A stretch of DNA of 64,000 nt, from NCBI GenBank assembly GCA_020634035.1, contig JACKCM010000006.1, forward strand, positions 310,001 through 374,000. The letters run 5' to 3'. Position 1 is the stretch's first letter. Each line of letters opens with the position of its first letter. The position numbers were made by a program, and so were the translations under genes. Below, in pieces: positions 17,179 through 25,315 of the stretch. The notes beneath the pieces were generated by a model. The model worked only from the letters and a program-made list of their open reading frames with translations. It searched no databases and was not told the origin of the DNA. The stretch is from Candidatus Obscuribacterales bacterium. Its GTDB lineage: Bacteria; Cyanobacteriota; Vampirovibrionia; Obscuribacterales; Obscuribacteraceae.

Positions 17179-20094
17179 TTAATTTACTTTTGAAAGCTCT
17201 TTTTCCGATTCGGGTGAATCCGTTGCCGAAATACCCTTCAAATCGTGATTGATCAATTCGATTCCTCTGAGGCTCTTGAGCCCAGTTCTACAAATCCTCC
17301 ATTTGCCTTTCGGACTTATGCAATCCAAAACTTCCTGGGGCTTCACGTGCAATTCAGAATTGCAAGAAAGCTCCATCGCTAAAACAATTTCGTCCGTGTC
17401 CTGCAAGGTGAGCTCGACAATACCAGGACGAATATTCTTCATCACCGGCTTGTCCGAACCTTTGCCGTTGCCGGACTTTCTTCTTTTTCTTCCTTTTTTG
17501 ATTTTCTTCTTGGTCTCGACGAGGATCTCGTCGGATCTATTGATCTCTTCTATAGAGGAAGAGATCGCTTCGAGTAAAGCTTCTTTTGTTTCTTCAGCTT
17601 CTTGCAAGCCGGCAAAACGCGCCTCGTATCGAGCCGTTCCGATAGCGCTAGACAGAGATTGACCGGGCTTTTCCGAAAGTTCCAGGACTCTCGACACCTG
17701 CACCTCGGGCGGTAGCTGATTGTTCAAGCGTGAAAGAAACTCGGACACAGGCAGAGCTTCGGCCAGCTCCAGCTCCGCCACTTCAGCTCGGCTCTCCATA
17801 AAGAGAGAGAGCGGCATGGCGATGGACAGCTTGGGAGAAGGATTGAAGCCCTGGCTATAAGCCATGGTGACACCGGCTCTACGCAAAGCTCTTATAAGAA
17901 GTGTCTGAAGATCGAGATGACCTATGAAACGCAGATCACCGGATTTGGTGAATTCGAGTCTGACACGTTGCACAGTCTCTACCGGTGGAGCCTCGGCAGG
18001 CTTGGTGAAAAACAGCGAGGGATGCGAATCTTCATCATCATGAGCGGCCAGCTCTTTGACGAAAGGATTCTTCTTCATCACTTCTTTACTGGGATCGGCC
18101 AGTTCGTGGTTTGTATCCAGCTCGGTACAGACACCGCAAGCATGGCAGGTATTCTCGGTACAGTTACCGGTCTCGCTTTCGGACAGAGATTTCTCCCATT
18201 CTTTCACCAGCCACCAGTTATGCAGACCGATATGAACGACCTCCCAGGGCTGGGTCGAGCCTACTTCTCTATCGACACAGGCCATCTCTTCGAGGGTGGT
18301 GCCCAGTTCTTCTGCCACTTCGTGCCAGAGTCGGGGTTGAAACTGATCATCCCAGGCATCAAAAGTAGCACCTTTGCGAAATGCTTTATAAATCAAATCA
18401 CCGTAAGAGCGATCGCCCCTGGAGATAACCGCTTCCATGAGGCTTATCTCCGGCTCGGTAACGTTGAGGGTGACGTTATTGAGATGAGAATTTTTAAGAG
18501 CTTCTTTCAAGACCCTGTGTTTGCGTCGGGTCTCTTCTCTGGTGACCTGGCCGAACCACTGAAATGGAGTAAATGGCTTGGGCACGAAATTAGAGATAGT
18601 GCAGGTGAACTCTATCTGTCTGGAATGGTTTTCCGGATCGTTCTTTCTGATCTGACGACACTTCTCGGTTGCTTCTTTGAGAATTTCGATAATGCCCTGA
18701 AGATCTTCGTCGGTCTCTGTCGGCAGACAGCACATGAAATAGAGCTTCACCGAATTCCAGCCTGATTGATAGGCCGATTCGATGGCAGAGATGATCTGAC
18801 CGTGATTGAGACCTTTGTTAATTACGGCGCGCAGTCGCTCGGATCCCGCTTCCGGAGCAAGTGTGATACCGGATTTACGAACCGTCTTCAGCTCTTCGGC
18901 TATGTCAAGATTCATCCGGTCGGCACGCTGGCTCGGAAAAGATATCGAGGTGCGCCTCGAGCTGTGTTCACGATTGAGCGCTCGCACCGACTCTTGCAGA
19001 CTGGTGTAATCGCTCACGCAAAGCGAGAGCATCGAATACTCTTCATGACCGCTATTGGCAAGTGCCTTTTTCGAGAGCTCTAAAATGTCTTCGGCAGAGC
19101 GCTCGCGTACAGGCAAGAAAGAATAACCAGGCTGGCAAAAACGACAGCCTCGATCACAGCCTCTTCTTACTTCGAGCACTTCACGATCGTGCACCAGAGA
19201 AAGATAAGGGACAAGGGATCGGGTCGGTTGATTGTCGCTGTTGAGCGGTGAGACCTGCCGGAAGACTCTGGGCGGTGCCGGCTTCAATTCGGCAGGCAGG
19301 GTAAGCAGGCGGTCTAATTCAAGATCGGTCCTGTCGACACCGAGATAGTCAGCCAGCGCTTCGCCTTCTATCGGTCTGGCCACAGGCTCGTCTTCAGAAA
19401 CGGCATAAAGGGCAGGTACATAGATGCCCGGCACTTCACTGGCTAACTTATATAGCAGTCTCCGTCTCAAATACATGCGGGTCTCAGAATCGAATTCGAC
19501 TCCTTCAAGGACGGCTTTCGCCTCCTCAATAACCTTCATCGCACTGGGGACGGCAGATTCACCATCGCCAATCATAAAAAAGTCCAGGAATTGAGCCATG
19601 GGCTCGGGATTGATAGCCGAAGGTCCGCCTCCGAATACCAGAGGGAATAATCTTTCTTTTTCTCGCTCAATCGAGAATAGAGAAAGCCCCGCCAGCTCCA
19701 ATAAATTGAGAACGTTGGTATAAGTTAGCTCGTATTGCAGCGAAAAGCCGACCAGTTCAAAATCGGCCACAGGCTCTCTTGATTCCCAGGCGAAGAGAGG
19801 CAGATTATTCTTGCGCAGAATCGCCTCCATATCCCGGGCCGGTGCATAGGTCCTGTCCACCATGTACTCAGGAATCTTATTGACCACCTGATAAAGAATC
19901 TTCAGTCCAAAATTGGACATACCGAGTTCGTAGATATCGGGAAAAGCAAGAACCAGACGGCACTTACTCGAAGAAAAATCCTTGCGAATCGCTCCCCATT
20001 CGTTGCCCAGGTACTGACCGGGCTTTTCGACCTGCTCGAGTATCGCTTCGAACACTTCTTTATTCTTGATTGACGAGCTATGCGCGGTATTCAC
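17179..20094 (-). CDS. B12-binding-type radical SAM protein fused to DUF2344 domain
   Basis: This 971-residue protein matches the TIGR03960-type radical SAM family with a C-terminal TIGR03936/DUF2344 module. The N-terminal ~250 residues hold a degenerate B12-binding-like domain. The radical SAM cluster motif CDRGCRFC (C-x3-C-x2-C) lies near residue 315 in EVRRGCDRGCRFC. The later LRRAGVTMAYSQGFNPSPKL is the DUF2344 signature. Cysteine-rich CTENTCHACGVC in between may bind a further metal. In many genomes these two modules are separate adjacent genes; here they are one polypeptide. The pairing with RNase E/G is conserved in several phyla, suggesting a tRNA/rRNA modification or ribosome-related role, but no substrate is established. 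The start is GTG with a weak upstream signal. Confidence 0.9.
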   Translation of the reverse strand: MNTAHSSSIKNKEVFEAILEQVEKPGQYLGNEWGAIRKDFSSSKCRLVLAFPDIYELGMSNFGLKILYQVVNKIPEYMVDRTYAPARDMEAILRKNNLPLFAWESREPVADFELVGFSLQYELTYTNVLNLLELAGLSLFSIEREKERLFPLVFGGGPSAINPEPMAQFLDFFMIGDGESAVPSAMKVIEEAKAVLEGVEFDSETRMYLRRRLLYKLASEVPGIYVPALYAVSEDEPVARPIEGEALADYLGVDRTDLELDRLLTLPAELKPAPPRVFRQVSPLNSDNQPTRSLVPYLSLVHDREVLEVRRGCDRGCRFCQPGYSFLPVRERSAEDILELSKKALANSGHEEYSMLSLCVSDYTSLQESVRALNREHSSRRTSISFPSQRADRMNLDIAEELKTVRKSGITLAPEAGSERLRAVINKGLNHGQIISAIESAYQSGWNSVKLYFMCCLPTETDEDLQGIIEILKEATEKCRQIRKNDPENHSRQIEFTCTISNFVPKPFTPFQWFGQVTREETRRKHRVLKEALKNSHLNNVTLNVTEPEISLMEAVISRGDRSYGDLIYKAFRKGATFDAWDDQFQPRLWHEVAEELGTTLEEMACVDREVGSTQPWEVVHIGLHNWWLVKEWEKSLSESETGNCTENTCHACGVCTELDTNHELADPSKEVMKKNPFVKELAAHDDEDSHPSLFFTKPAEAPPVETVQRVRLEFTKSGDLRFIGHLDLQTLLIRALRRAGVTMAYSQGFNPSPKLSIAMPLSLFMESRAEVAELELAEALPVSEFLSRLNNQLPPEVQVSRVLELSEKPGQSLSSAIGTARYEARFAGLQEAEETKEALLEAISSSIEEINRSDEILVETKKKIKKGRKRRKSGNGKGSDKPVMKNIRPGIVELTLQDTDEIVLAMELSCNSELHVKPQEVLDCISPKGKWRICRTGLKSLRGIELINHDLKGISATDSPESEKELSKVN

Positions 20095-20443
20095 GTCTGT
20101 AATGCTTGTTCCGAATCAGATGTTGCCTTCGGCTCTGTAGGAACCTGCTCTTGCGATCACGAAAATCGAACGAGCTTGATTCTTGGGCTAAAGGACTAAA
20201 ATTCTCTTGAATTCGAAGGCACCCGTTAACGGGCCGGAACTCAAGTGACCTAATTATATCGCTTTATATCCATATAAGGATATCTTGGCTAAGATTAATC
20301 TGATTATTTACAAGAACCGGGGCGGCTGCGGTAGCAAAAATTCTTCAGGGAAGCCCGAGATGCCAGGCAGAATGCCGAGAAATGGCAAAGTTTGGGCGGT
20401 GTCATGATATATTCGCAGAAGAGCCCTTTTTACGAGCCCGTTG
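20095..20443. other. Intergenic region with a possible coupled leader ORF
   Basis: Within this 349-nt gap a TTG-started 40-codon frame (20285-20407) follows AAGGA. A 20-codon ATG frame (20384-20443) ends in TGATG, so that its stop overlaps the ATG of the next gene. Neither has recognisable homology. Otherwise I see nothing. Confidence 0.3.
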
Positions 20444-20866
20444 ATGATCCTAGAAGCTTTCGCCGAATATCTTCATGAAGCCGATCCCAGGCAGCATTCC
20501 CGGGACGTGCTCGCCGAATGGCTTCTTGAAAAGCTAGCCTCTACAAAGACAGGCTCTAATGTGGAGAAAGTCCTGCAACTCGAGATCATTATTTGTAAAG
20601 AAGACGGCAGCCCCGAGCAGGAGGGTGCCTGGGTGATGGCTCTGCCCAGAACCGAAAGCATCCGCCAGAAACTCGATGAACTGCTCTGCGAAAACGATAT
20701 AGATGTCGAAGCCGATTATTTTTTCCGAGGCTCTTCCGAATCGGGCAACCGCCTTTTGAAAAGCTTAGATGAATATAGCCAGAGCTATGAGCATCAAAAA
20801 TGGGCGCGCTGGGTCCACCAGATCAAAGCCAGTGATTTCAAAAACAAGAAAGAGAAGAACCCCTGA
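20444..20866 (+). CDS. Small acidic protein of unknown function
   Basis: This protein of about 140 residues (ATG at 20444; a TTG immediately precedes it) has no signal peptide. It is rich in charged residues and predicted helix, with two strands (VLQLEIIICKEDG, GAWVMALP). No recognised family. It overlaps a possible 20-codon leader frame by the TGATG arrangement and is followed after 73 nt by a secreted thioredoxin-like gene. Confidence 0.65.
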   Translation: MILEAFAEYLHEADPRQHSRDVLAEWLLEKLASTKTGSNVEKVLQLEIIICKEDGSPEQEGAWVMALPRTESIRQKLDELLCENDIDVEADYFFRGSSESGNRLLKSLDEYSQSYEHQKWARWVHQIKASDFKNKKEKNP

Positions 20867-20939
20867 CAACCAGGGAACAATCGCTTTCCGACAAGTGTCC
20901 CTTAAAAGAGCTGAATATGCTGCAGAAAGGAATTTTCCA

Positions 20940-21404
20940 ATGAATTCTTATAAAGTTCTCCTGACCTCCCTTACCATCCTGTCCTTCTTGATACCACAGG
21001 CGGAGGCAGCGGAGAATATCAGTATGAGAAAAGGCGTATCCTTTGTAGAAGACAAGGACAACGGCTTTCCTGTAATTGGCGACAAGCTCGAAGATGTCCA
21101 TGTCGAACCGGGCAAGACCAATCATATTTTCTTCGGGGCCTCCGGCGATCTGAATACCGCTCGGCAAGCCAAGCGCCTGGTCGGCACTTATAACAAACTT
21201 CGAGACCGGGACGTCAAGTTCATCGTGATCAATGTGGACAAACCCGCAAACAAAGAGGCGGAAGACTTGATCAAAAAATACTACAAAGGCTACATTCCAT
21301 GCCAGACAGTGATCGATTCAGACGGCACCACCACCTGGAGCAAGGTTGGAGAAGTTTCGGAGAATGAAGTGACAAAACAGATAAGCAAGAATCTCAAGAA
21401 ATAA
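20940..21404 (+). CDS. Secreted thioredoxin-fold-like protein lacking CxxC
   Basis: The start at ATG 20940 has AAAGGA about 9 nt upstream and begins a clear signal peptide (SLTILSFLIPQAEAAEN). The mature part reads like a thioredoxin fold: a strand NHIFFGAS, a helix with QAKRLVGTYNKL, strand VKFIVINVD, and the cis-Pro-like YKGYIPCQTVIDSDG. The position of the redox CxxC is occupied by GASGDL, and only one cysteine remains, so thiol-disulfide oxidoreductase activity of the classical type is unlikely. It is probably a periplasmic structural or binding variant. The end overlaps the convergent PHP gene by 11 nt. Confidence 0.7.
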   Translation: MNSYKVLLTSLTILSFLIPQAEAAENISMRKGVSFVEDKDNGFPVIGDKLEDVHVEPGKTNHIFFGASGDLNTARQAKRLVGTYNKLRDRDVKFIVINVDKPANKEAEDLIKKYYKGYIPCQTVIDSDGTTTWSKVGEVSENEVTKQISKNLKK

Positions 21405-22236
21405 GTTCGAGAAAAGTAGCTACTTCATCCGACGCCAGATTCTGCGCACTCATATAGGGGCTTTCGCCCTCGTAAGGTCCGTGACAATCGGAACCACCGG
21501 TAACAGCCAGATTCAACTTCGCTGCCAACAATGAAAGAGCGCTCTTCTCTTCTTCCTTATGATAAGGATGGAAGACTTCGATGCCATCGAGACCAAGTTC
21601 CGCAAGGCCTTTTATCAATGTGTCGGTAACGTCTCCTTTGTAGCCGGGATGAGCAAGCACCTTCAGTGCACCAGCACTATCTAGCGCAGAGAAAGCCTCT
21701 TCTGCCTCTACCCAGAGCCTCTCTTGATGATAGTCCGAAGCGGAGCCGAAAAATCTCCGATAAGCTACAGTGATATCGTCCTCGATACCACATGCGATTA
21801 TCGCCTTAGTAATATGGGACTTACCTACGGTACCGGGTCCGGTCTTTTCTAAAATGGACTCCATACTGAGAGGCAGCCCATCGCGATTGAGCCTTTGCAC
21901 CAGCTCCTCGGCAAAACCGGTGCGCACAGCGCAATTATGCCGGAGAACACGAGCGAGGGGCTCTATGGCGTCGCCCTGGATATTCTTGATGGTGCCAGGG
22001 AAAAAAGCTAGTACATGAAAAGCTTGACCTGCAAATCGCACCGACAGCTCGAGCCCATCTAGTAGATCTATTCGATCTGCTGCTCTTACGCGAGCCTCCT
22101 CCAGTCCGGCAAGGCTGTCATGATCGGTCAAAGAGATTAGTTCGATTCCGCATTGAACAGCATGATCAACCATGTCGGCTGGCGACCAGGTGCCATCCGA
22201 GTAATGACTGTGCAGATGTAGATCGACCCTCTTCAA
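21394..22236 (-). CDS. PHP-domain phosphoesterase (TrpH/RNase AM-like)
   Basis: This 280-residue PHP protein opens with the metal-binding DLHLHSHYSDGTWSP, followed by LTDHDSLAGLEEA, KVLAHPGY and GGSDCHGPY. Together these are the four PHP motifs. Family members in the TrpH branch hydrolyse 3',5'-nucleotide bisphosphates and trim 5' ends of RNA in the cytoplasm. The start overlaps the stop of the YmdB-like gene by 4 nt, so the two are translationally coupled; both act on nucleotide-like phosphoesters. Confidence 0.9.
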   Translation of the reverse strand: MKRVDLHLHSHYSDGTWSPADMVDHAVQCGIELISLTDHDSLAGLEEARVRAADRIDLLDGLELSVRFAGQAFHVLAFFPGTIKNIQGDAIEPLARVLRHNCAVRTGFAEELVQRLNRDGLPLSMESILEKTGPGTVGKSHITKAIIACGIEDDITVAYRRFFGSASDYHQERLWVEAEEAFSALDSAGALKVLAHPGYKGDVTDTLIKGLAELGLDGIEVFHPYHKEEEKSALSLLAAKLNLAVTGGSDCHGPYEGESPYMSAQNLASDEVATFLELIS

Positions 22237-23039
22237 AGCTCGGAATACTGCAAAATTCTTTCGATGGATACGGCTTTTCCGGAATCTCTGTCCACCTTGA
22301 ATCGAACTCCGCTAAGCACTGTAGGTCCGGAAGCGATCTCGAGTCGACAGGGCAGCTGTTGAACCAGTCTACGAAAGACCTGCTCTTTGTCCATGCCGAT
22401 AACGCCGTTGCTCGGACCGCATAGACCGGCATCGGTTATATAAGCCAGACCGCCGGGAAGAATACGCTCATCGGCAGTCTGCACATGGGTATGGGTGCCC
22501 AGCACCGCTGTTGCCCTGCCATCTAAATAAAGTCCGAGAGCCACTTTCTCTGCTGTCGCTTCGGCGTGAAAATCCACCATTACCGCTTTCACCCCATCTG
22601 CGTTCATAGAAGCGATAAGCTCATCCGCGATTAAGAACGGCGAACGGAGCGGTTCCATGAAAACGCGCCCCATCAGGTTGATGATACCAAACCGAAAGTC
22701 ACCATCCTCGAAAACGAAGGTGCCCCGTCCCGGAGTGTCCTCCGGATAATTGGCCGGTCGCAAAATGAAAGGAGAATCATCAATAAACTCGAAGATCTCC
22801 TTCTTATCAAAAGTGTGATTGCCGCCGGAAAGAACATGAACGCCACATTCTACAAACTCGTTTACAATTTTGCGGGTGAGACCGAAGCCGTGGGCAGCGT
22901 TCTCGGCGTTGACTATAATCAGGTCCGGCTTGTCACCGGCAGCAGAGAGGGACTGTAGATATTCTCTGACATGCAGCCGCCCGGGTCGCCCGACCACGTC
23001 CCCGAGAAACAAAACATCGAATAAATTGCTAGACTGCAT
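22233..23039 (-). CDS. ymdB: YmdB-family metallophosphoesterase
   Basis: This 268-residue calcineurin-like phosphoesterase is of the YmdB (TIGR00282) type, with FLGDVVGRPGR, NAENAAHGFGLT, GGNHTFDKKE, DFHAEATAEK and GTHTHVQTADERIL as successive metal-ligand motifs. Bacillus YmdB cleaves 2',3'-cyclic nucleotides and affects biofilm/motility decisions; the role here is inferred. It is in an operon with the PHP gene and is often found near rny/cinA-type RNA genes in other genomes. Confidence 0.93.
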   Translation of the reverse strand: MQSSNLFDVLFLGDVVGRPGRLHVREYLQSLSAAGDKPDLIIVNAENAAHGFGLTRKIVNEFVECGVHVLSGGNHTFDKKEIFEFIDDSPFILRPANYPEDTPGRGTFVFEDGDFRFGIINLMGRVFMEPLRSPFLIADELIASMNADGVKAVMVDFHAEATAEKVALGLYLDGRATAVLGTHTHVQTADERILPGGLAYITDAGLCGPSNGVIGMDKEQVFRRLVQQLPCRLEIASGPTVLSGVRFKVDRDSGKAVSIERILQYSEL

Positions 23040-23078
23040 AAGTAGAGCATACTCTAAAAGATCGGTAGATACTTTTAA

Positions 23079-23702
23079 ATGAAGGTAAGCAGCAAGGTTT
23101 CAAGGAATCACTCCAATCTCTCCGCCCTGGGGATTTTCATCCTCTGTGCCCAGTTCAGCTCGACTGCAATAGCACCAGCTGGTGCCGAAGCAGCCAAGCC
23201 AATCGAGAAGAAACAAACCGTCACAAAGAAGAGCGCTGCAAAAAACCATTCCAGAGCTACCCTGGTGCCGCCACCACCACCGACCATGCCCGACATGGGT
23301 GGAGAGATGATGGTGCCCGGTGCCTTCTCAATGGGCACGGGCGCTTTTATAGATTACATGTCCCTGGATGACCTGAAATTCAAGTATGAAGGTCTGAAGA
23401 AAGAGCTCGATGCATTAGAACTTGACCTGGCGGACAGCAAACTGCTTCTTTCTAGAAAAGAGAAAGATTGCACCAATTTCGATGCGCTTTATCAAGAAGG
23501 AGTGGTCTCTAAAAGAGAGCTCGAAGCGACTCACAGAGAAGCTGAGCGCCTCAAACGCGATGTCGAAAGAGAAGAGCGCAAGGTAGAAGAAGCCAGAAGG
23601 GTGATTGAAAGGGTCGAATCCCGCATAAAAACTCTGGAAGCGAAAAAAAAGCCGAAACTCAAAACTCCTTCGAAGAAGAAATCTCAAGTACGAAAAAAAT
23701 AG
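23079..23702 (+). CDS. Secreted coiled-coil protein with an adaptor-like hairpin
   Basis: This 207-residue protein has an N-terminal Sec signal (LSALGIFILCAQFSSTAIAPAGA) and a basic spacer, then a Pro-rich patch (VPPPPPTMPDMGG). A long charged coiled coil follows (about 110-190), and a Lys-rich tail ends it. The helix turn LYQEGVVSKRELEAT matches the hairpin-tip pattern of HlyD/RND periplasmic adaptor proteins (LYxxGxxSxxELxxA), but no lipoyl or beta-barrel domains are present. It could be an isolated hairpin with an adaptor-like packing role. Divergent from ymdB. Confidence 0.65.
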   Translation: MKVSSKVSRNHSNLSALGIFILCAQFSSTAIAPAGAEAAKPIEKKQTVTKKSAAKNHSRATLVPPPPPTMPDMGGEMMVPGAFSMGTGAFIDYMSLDDLKFKYEGLKKELDALELDLADSKLLLSRKEKDCTNFDALYQEGVVSKRELEATHREAERLKRDVEREERKVEEARRVIERVESRIKTLEAKKKPKLKTPSKKKSQVRKK

Positions 23703-23729
23703 CAGGCACTACCGACGATATCTGGGTGC

Positions 23730-25301
23730 TCAGGACCCGGCCATACCCGAGCGCCGATAGCCGTACAGGAAATAGACCACAGTCCCCAGACCCATCCAGA
23801 CGAAAAACCGTATCCAGGTGACGAAGGGCAGACTGATCATCAAAAAGAGACAGAAGAGAATGCCCAGTATCGGCACTGTCGGTACAAAGGGACAGGAGAA
23901 TGGTCTTTCTCTTGCCGCATCGGTCTTTCGCAATAGAATCACCCCGCCGCAGACTATTATAAAAGCGGTGAGAGTGCCGATGTTAGTAAGCTCCGCCGCC
24001 TGACTGATATCGATGAACATAGAAGCCAGAGCGACCAGAATACCGGTGCCCAGGGTCGGCAATAGAGGAGTCTGGTACTTGGGATGAAGCTGGGCGAATA
24101 TGCGAGGCAGAAGACCGTCCCTGGCCATGGCCATGAATATGCGCGGCTGGCCCAGTTGAAAGACAAGCAGGACGGATGTCATCCCGGCCAGAGCACCGGC
24201 GCTGACCAGAACATGGGCCCAGGGGGAGCCGGCCACAGCAAGAGCCGTGGCTACAGGAGCCGCATCATCGGCCAGTCTCTGGTATGGAATTATGCCGGTC
24301 AAAACAAGAGAGACCCCGGTATAAAGGAGTGAGCAGATGATAAGCGAGCCGATCATGCCGATAGGCATGTCTCGCTGGGGATTTTTGGTCTCTTCTGCCG
24401 TAGAGCTGACCGCATCGAAGCCGATGAAACTGAAAAATACTATCGCCGCACCACCCATAATCCCGGCAAAGCCACCCGGAGCAAAAGGCACCCAGTTCTC
24501 CGGTTTGACGAAACCGGCTCCATAGATGATGAAGAAAATCACCACCAGCACTTTGATTATCACGGCGATGGAATTGACGATGGCTGATTCCTGAATGCCT
24601 ATGACCAGCACCCAGGTAATAAGCATCACTATAACGAAAGCCGGCACGTTCATGGCGAACTGGTGACCGAAGAGAACAGGCAGTTCGGTGGTTGAATAAA
24701 AACCCCATTGCGGATGCTCGGCAGGCAGAGTAGCAAGCCGGGTAAGAGCCGTTCCGGTATCCGTCGAGAGCCAGAGTGGAATTTTTAAATTGAAGGCGCC
24801 ATGAATAAAATGCAAAAAATGATCAGACCAGCTCACCGCCACCGCCACATTGCCGATGGCGTATTCAAGCATCAGATCCCAGCCGATTATCCAGGCGATA
24901 AGCTCTCCCAGGGCGGCATAGGCAAAAGTATAAGCAGATCCTGATACCGGAATCATGGCAGCCAATTCTGCATAGCACATGGCGGCGAAACCGCAGGCGA
25001 TGGCAGCGATCAAAAACGAGATCACCAGAGCCGGTCCGGCGGCCTCTCTACCAAGGGGTGAGCCGAGAATAAAATTGATAACCGGGGTGGATAACCAGTC
25101 TCGATGTTCGACTGCGGCTTGACCGGCAGCAGCAGTTCCGGTCAGTGCGAATATACCCGAGCCTATTGTGGCGCCTACTCCAAAAGCAATCAAATCGATT
25201 GCACGCAAGCTTCGTTTCATCTTGCGATCGCCTTCATAGGCCTCATCCACTAGCTGCTGAGCCGGCTTGGTTCTGAACATACGGGATAAGGAGTTGCTCA
25301 T
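23730..25301 (-). CDS. APC-superfamily amino acid permease
   Basis: This 523-residue protein has about 12-14 transmembrane helices. The N-terminal motif IDLIAFGVGATIGSGIFALTG is the substrate-binding GSGIF segment of the amino acid-polyamine-organocation family, and the overall pattern resembles the cationic amino acid transporter (CAT/YfnA) branch. LVLTGIIPY and DGLLPRIFAQLHPKYQTPLL are also characteristic. It lies in the inner membrane. The substrate is not certain; CAT-branch proteins carry arginine, lysine or branched amino acids. It is 14 nt downstream of the S55 gene on the same strand. Confidence 0.9.
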   Translation of the reverse strand: MSNSLSRMFRTKPAQQLVDEAYEGDRKMKRSLRAIDLIAFGVGATIGSGIFALTGTAAAGQAAVEHRDWLSTPVINFILGSPLGREAAGPALVISFLIAAIACGFAAMCYAELAAMIPVSGSAYTFAYAALGELIAWIIGWDLMLEYAIGNVAVAVSWSDHFLHFIHGAFNLKIPLWLSTDTGTALTRLATLPAEHPQWGFYSTTELPVLFGHQFAMNVPAFVIVMLITWVLVIGIQESAIVNSIAVIIKVLVVIFFIIYGAGFVKPENWVPFAPGGFAGIMGGAAIVFFSFIGFDAVSSTAEETKNPQRDMPIGMIGSLIICSLLYTGVSLVLTGIIPYQRLADDAAPVATALAVAGSPWAHVLVSAGALAGMTSVLLVFQLGQPRIFMAMARDGLLPRIFAQLHPKYQTPLLPTLGTGILVALASMFIDISQAAELTNIGTLTAFIIVCGGVILLRKTDAARERPFSCPFVPTVPILGILFCLFLMISLPFVTWIRFFVWMGLGTVVYFLYGYRRSGMAGS

Positions 25302-25315
25302 CGGTATTTGATTCT

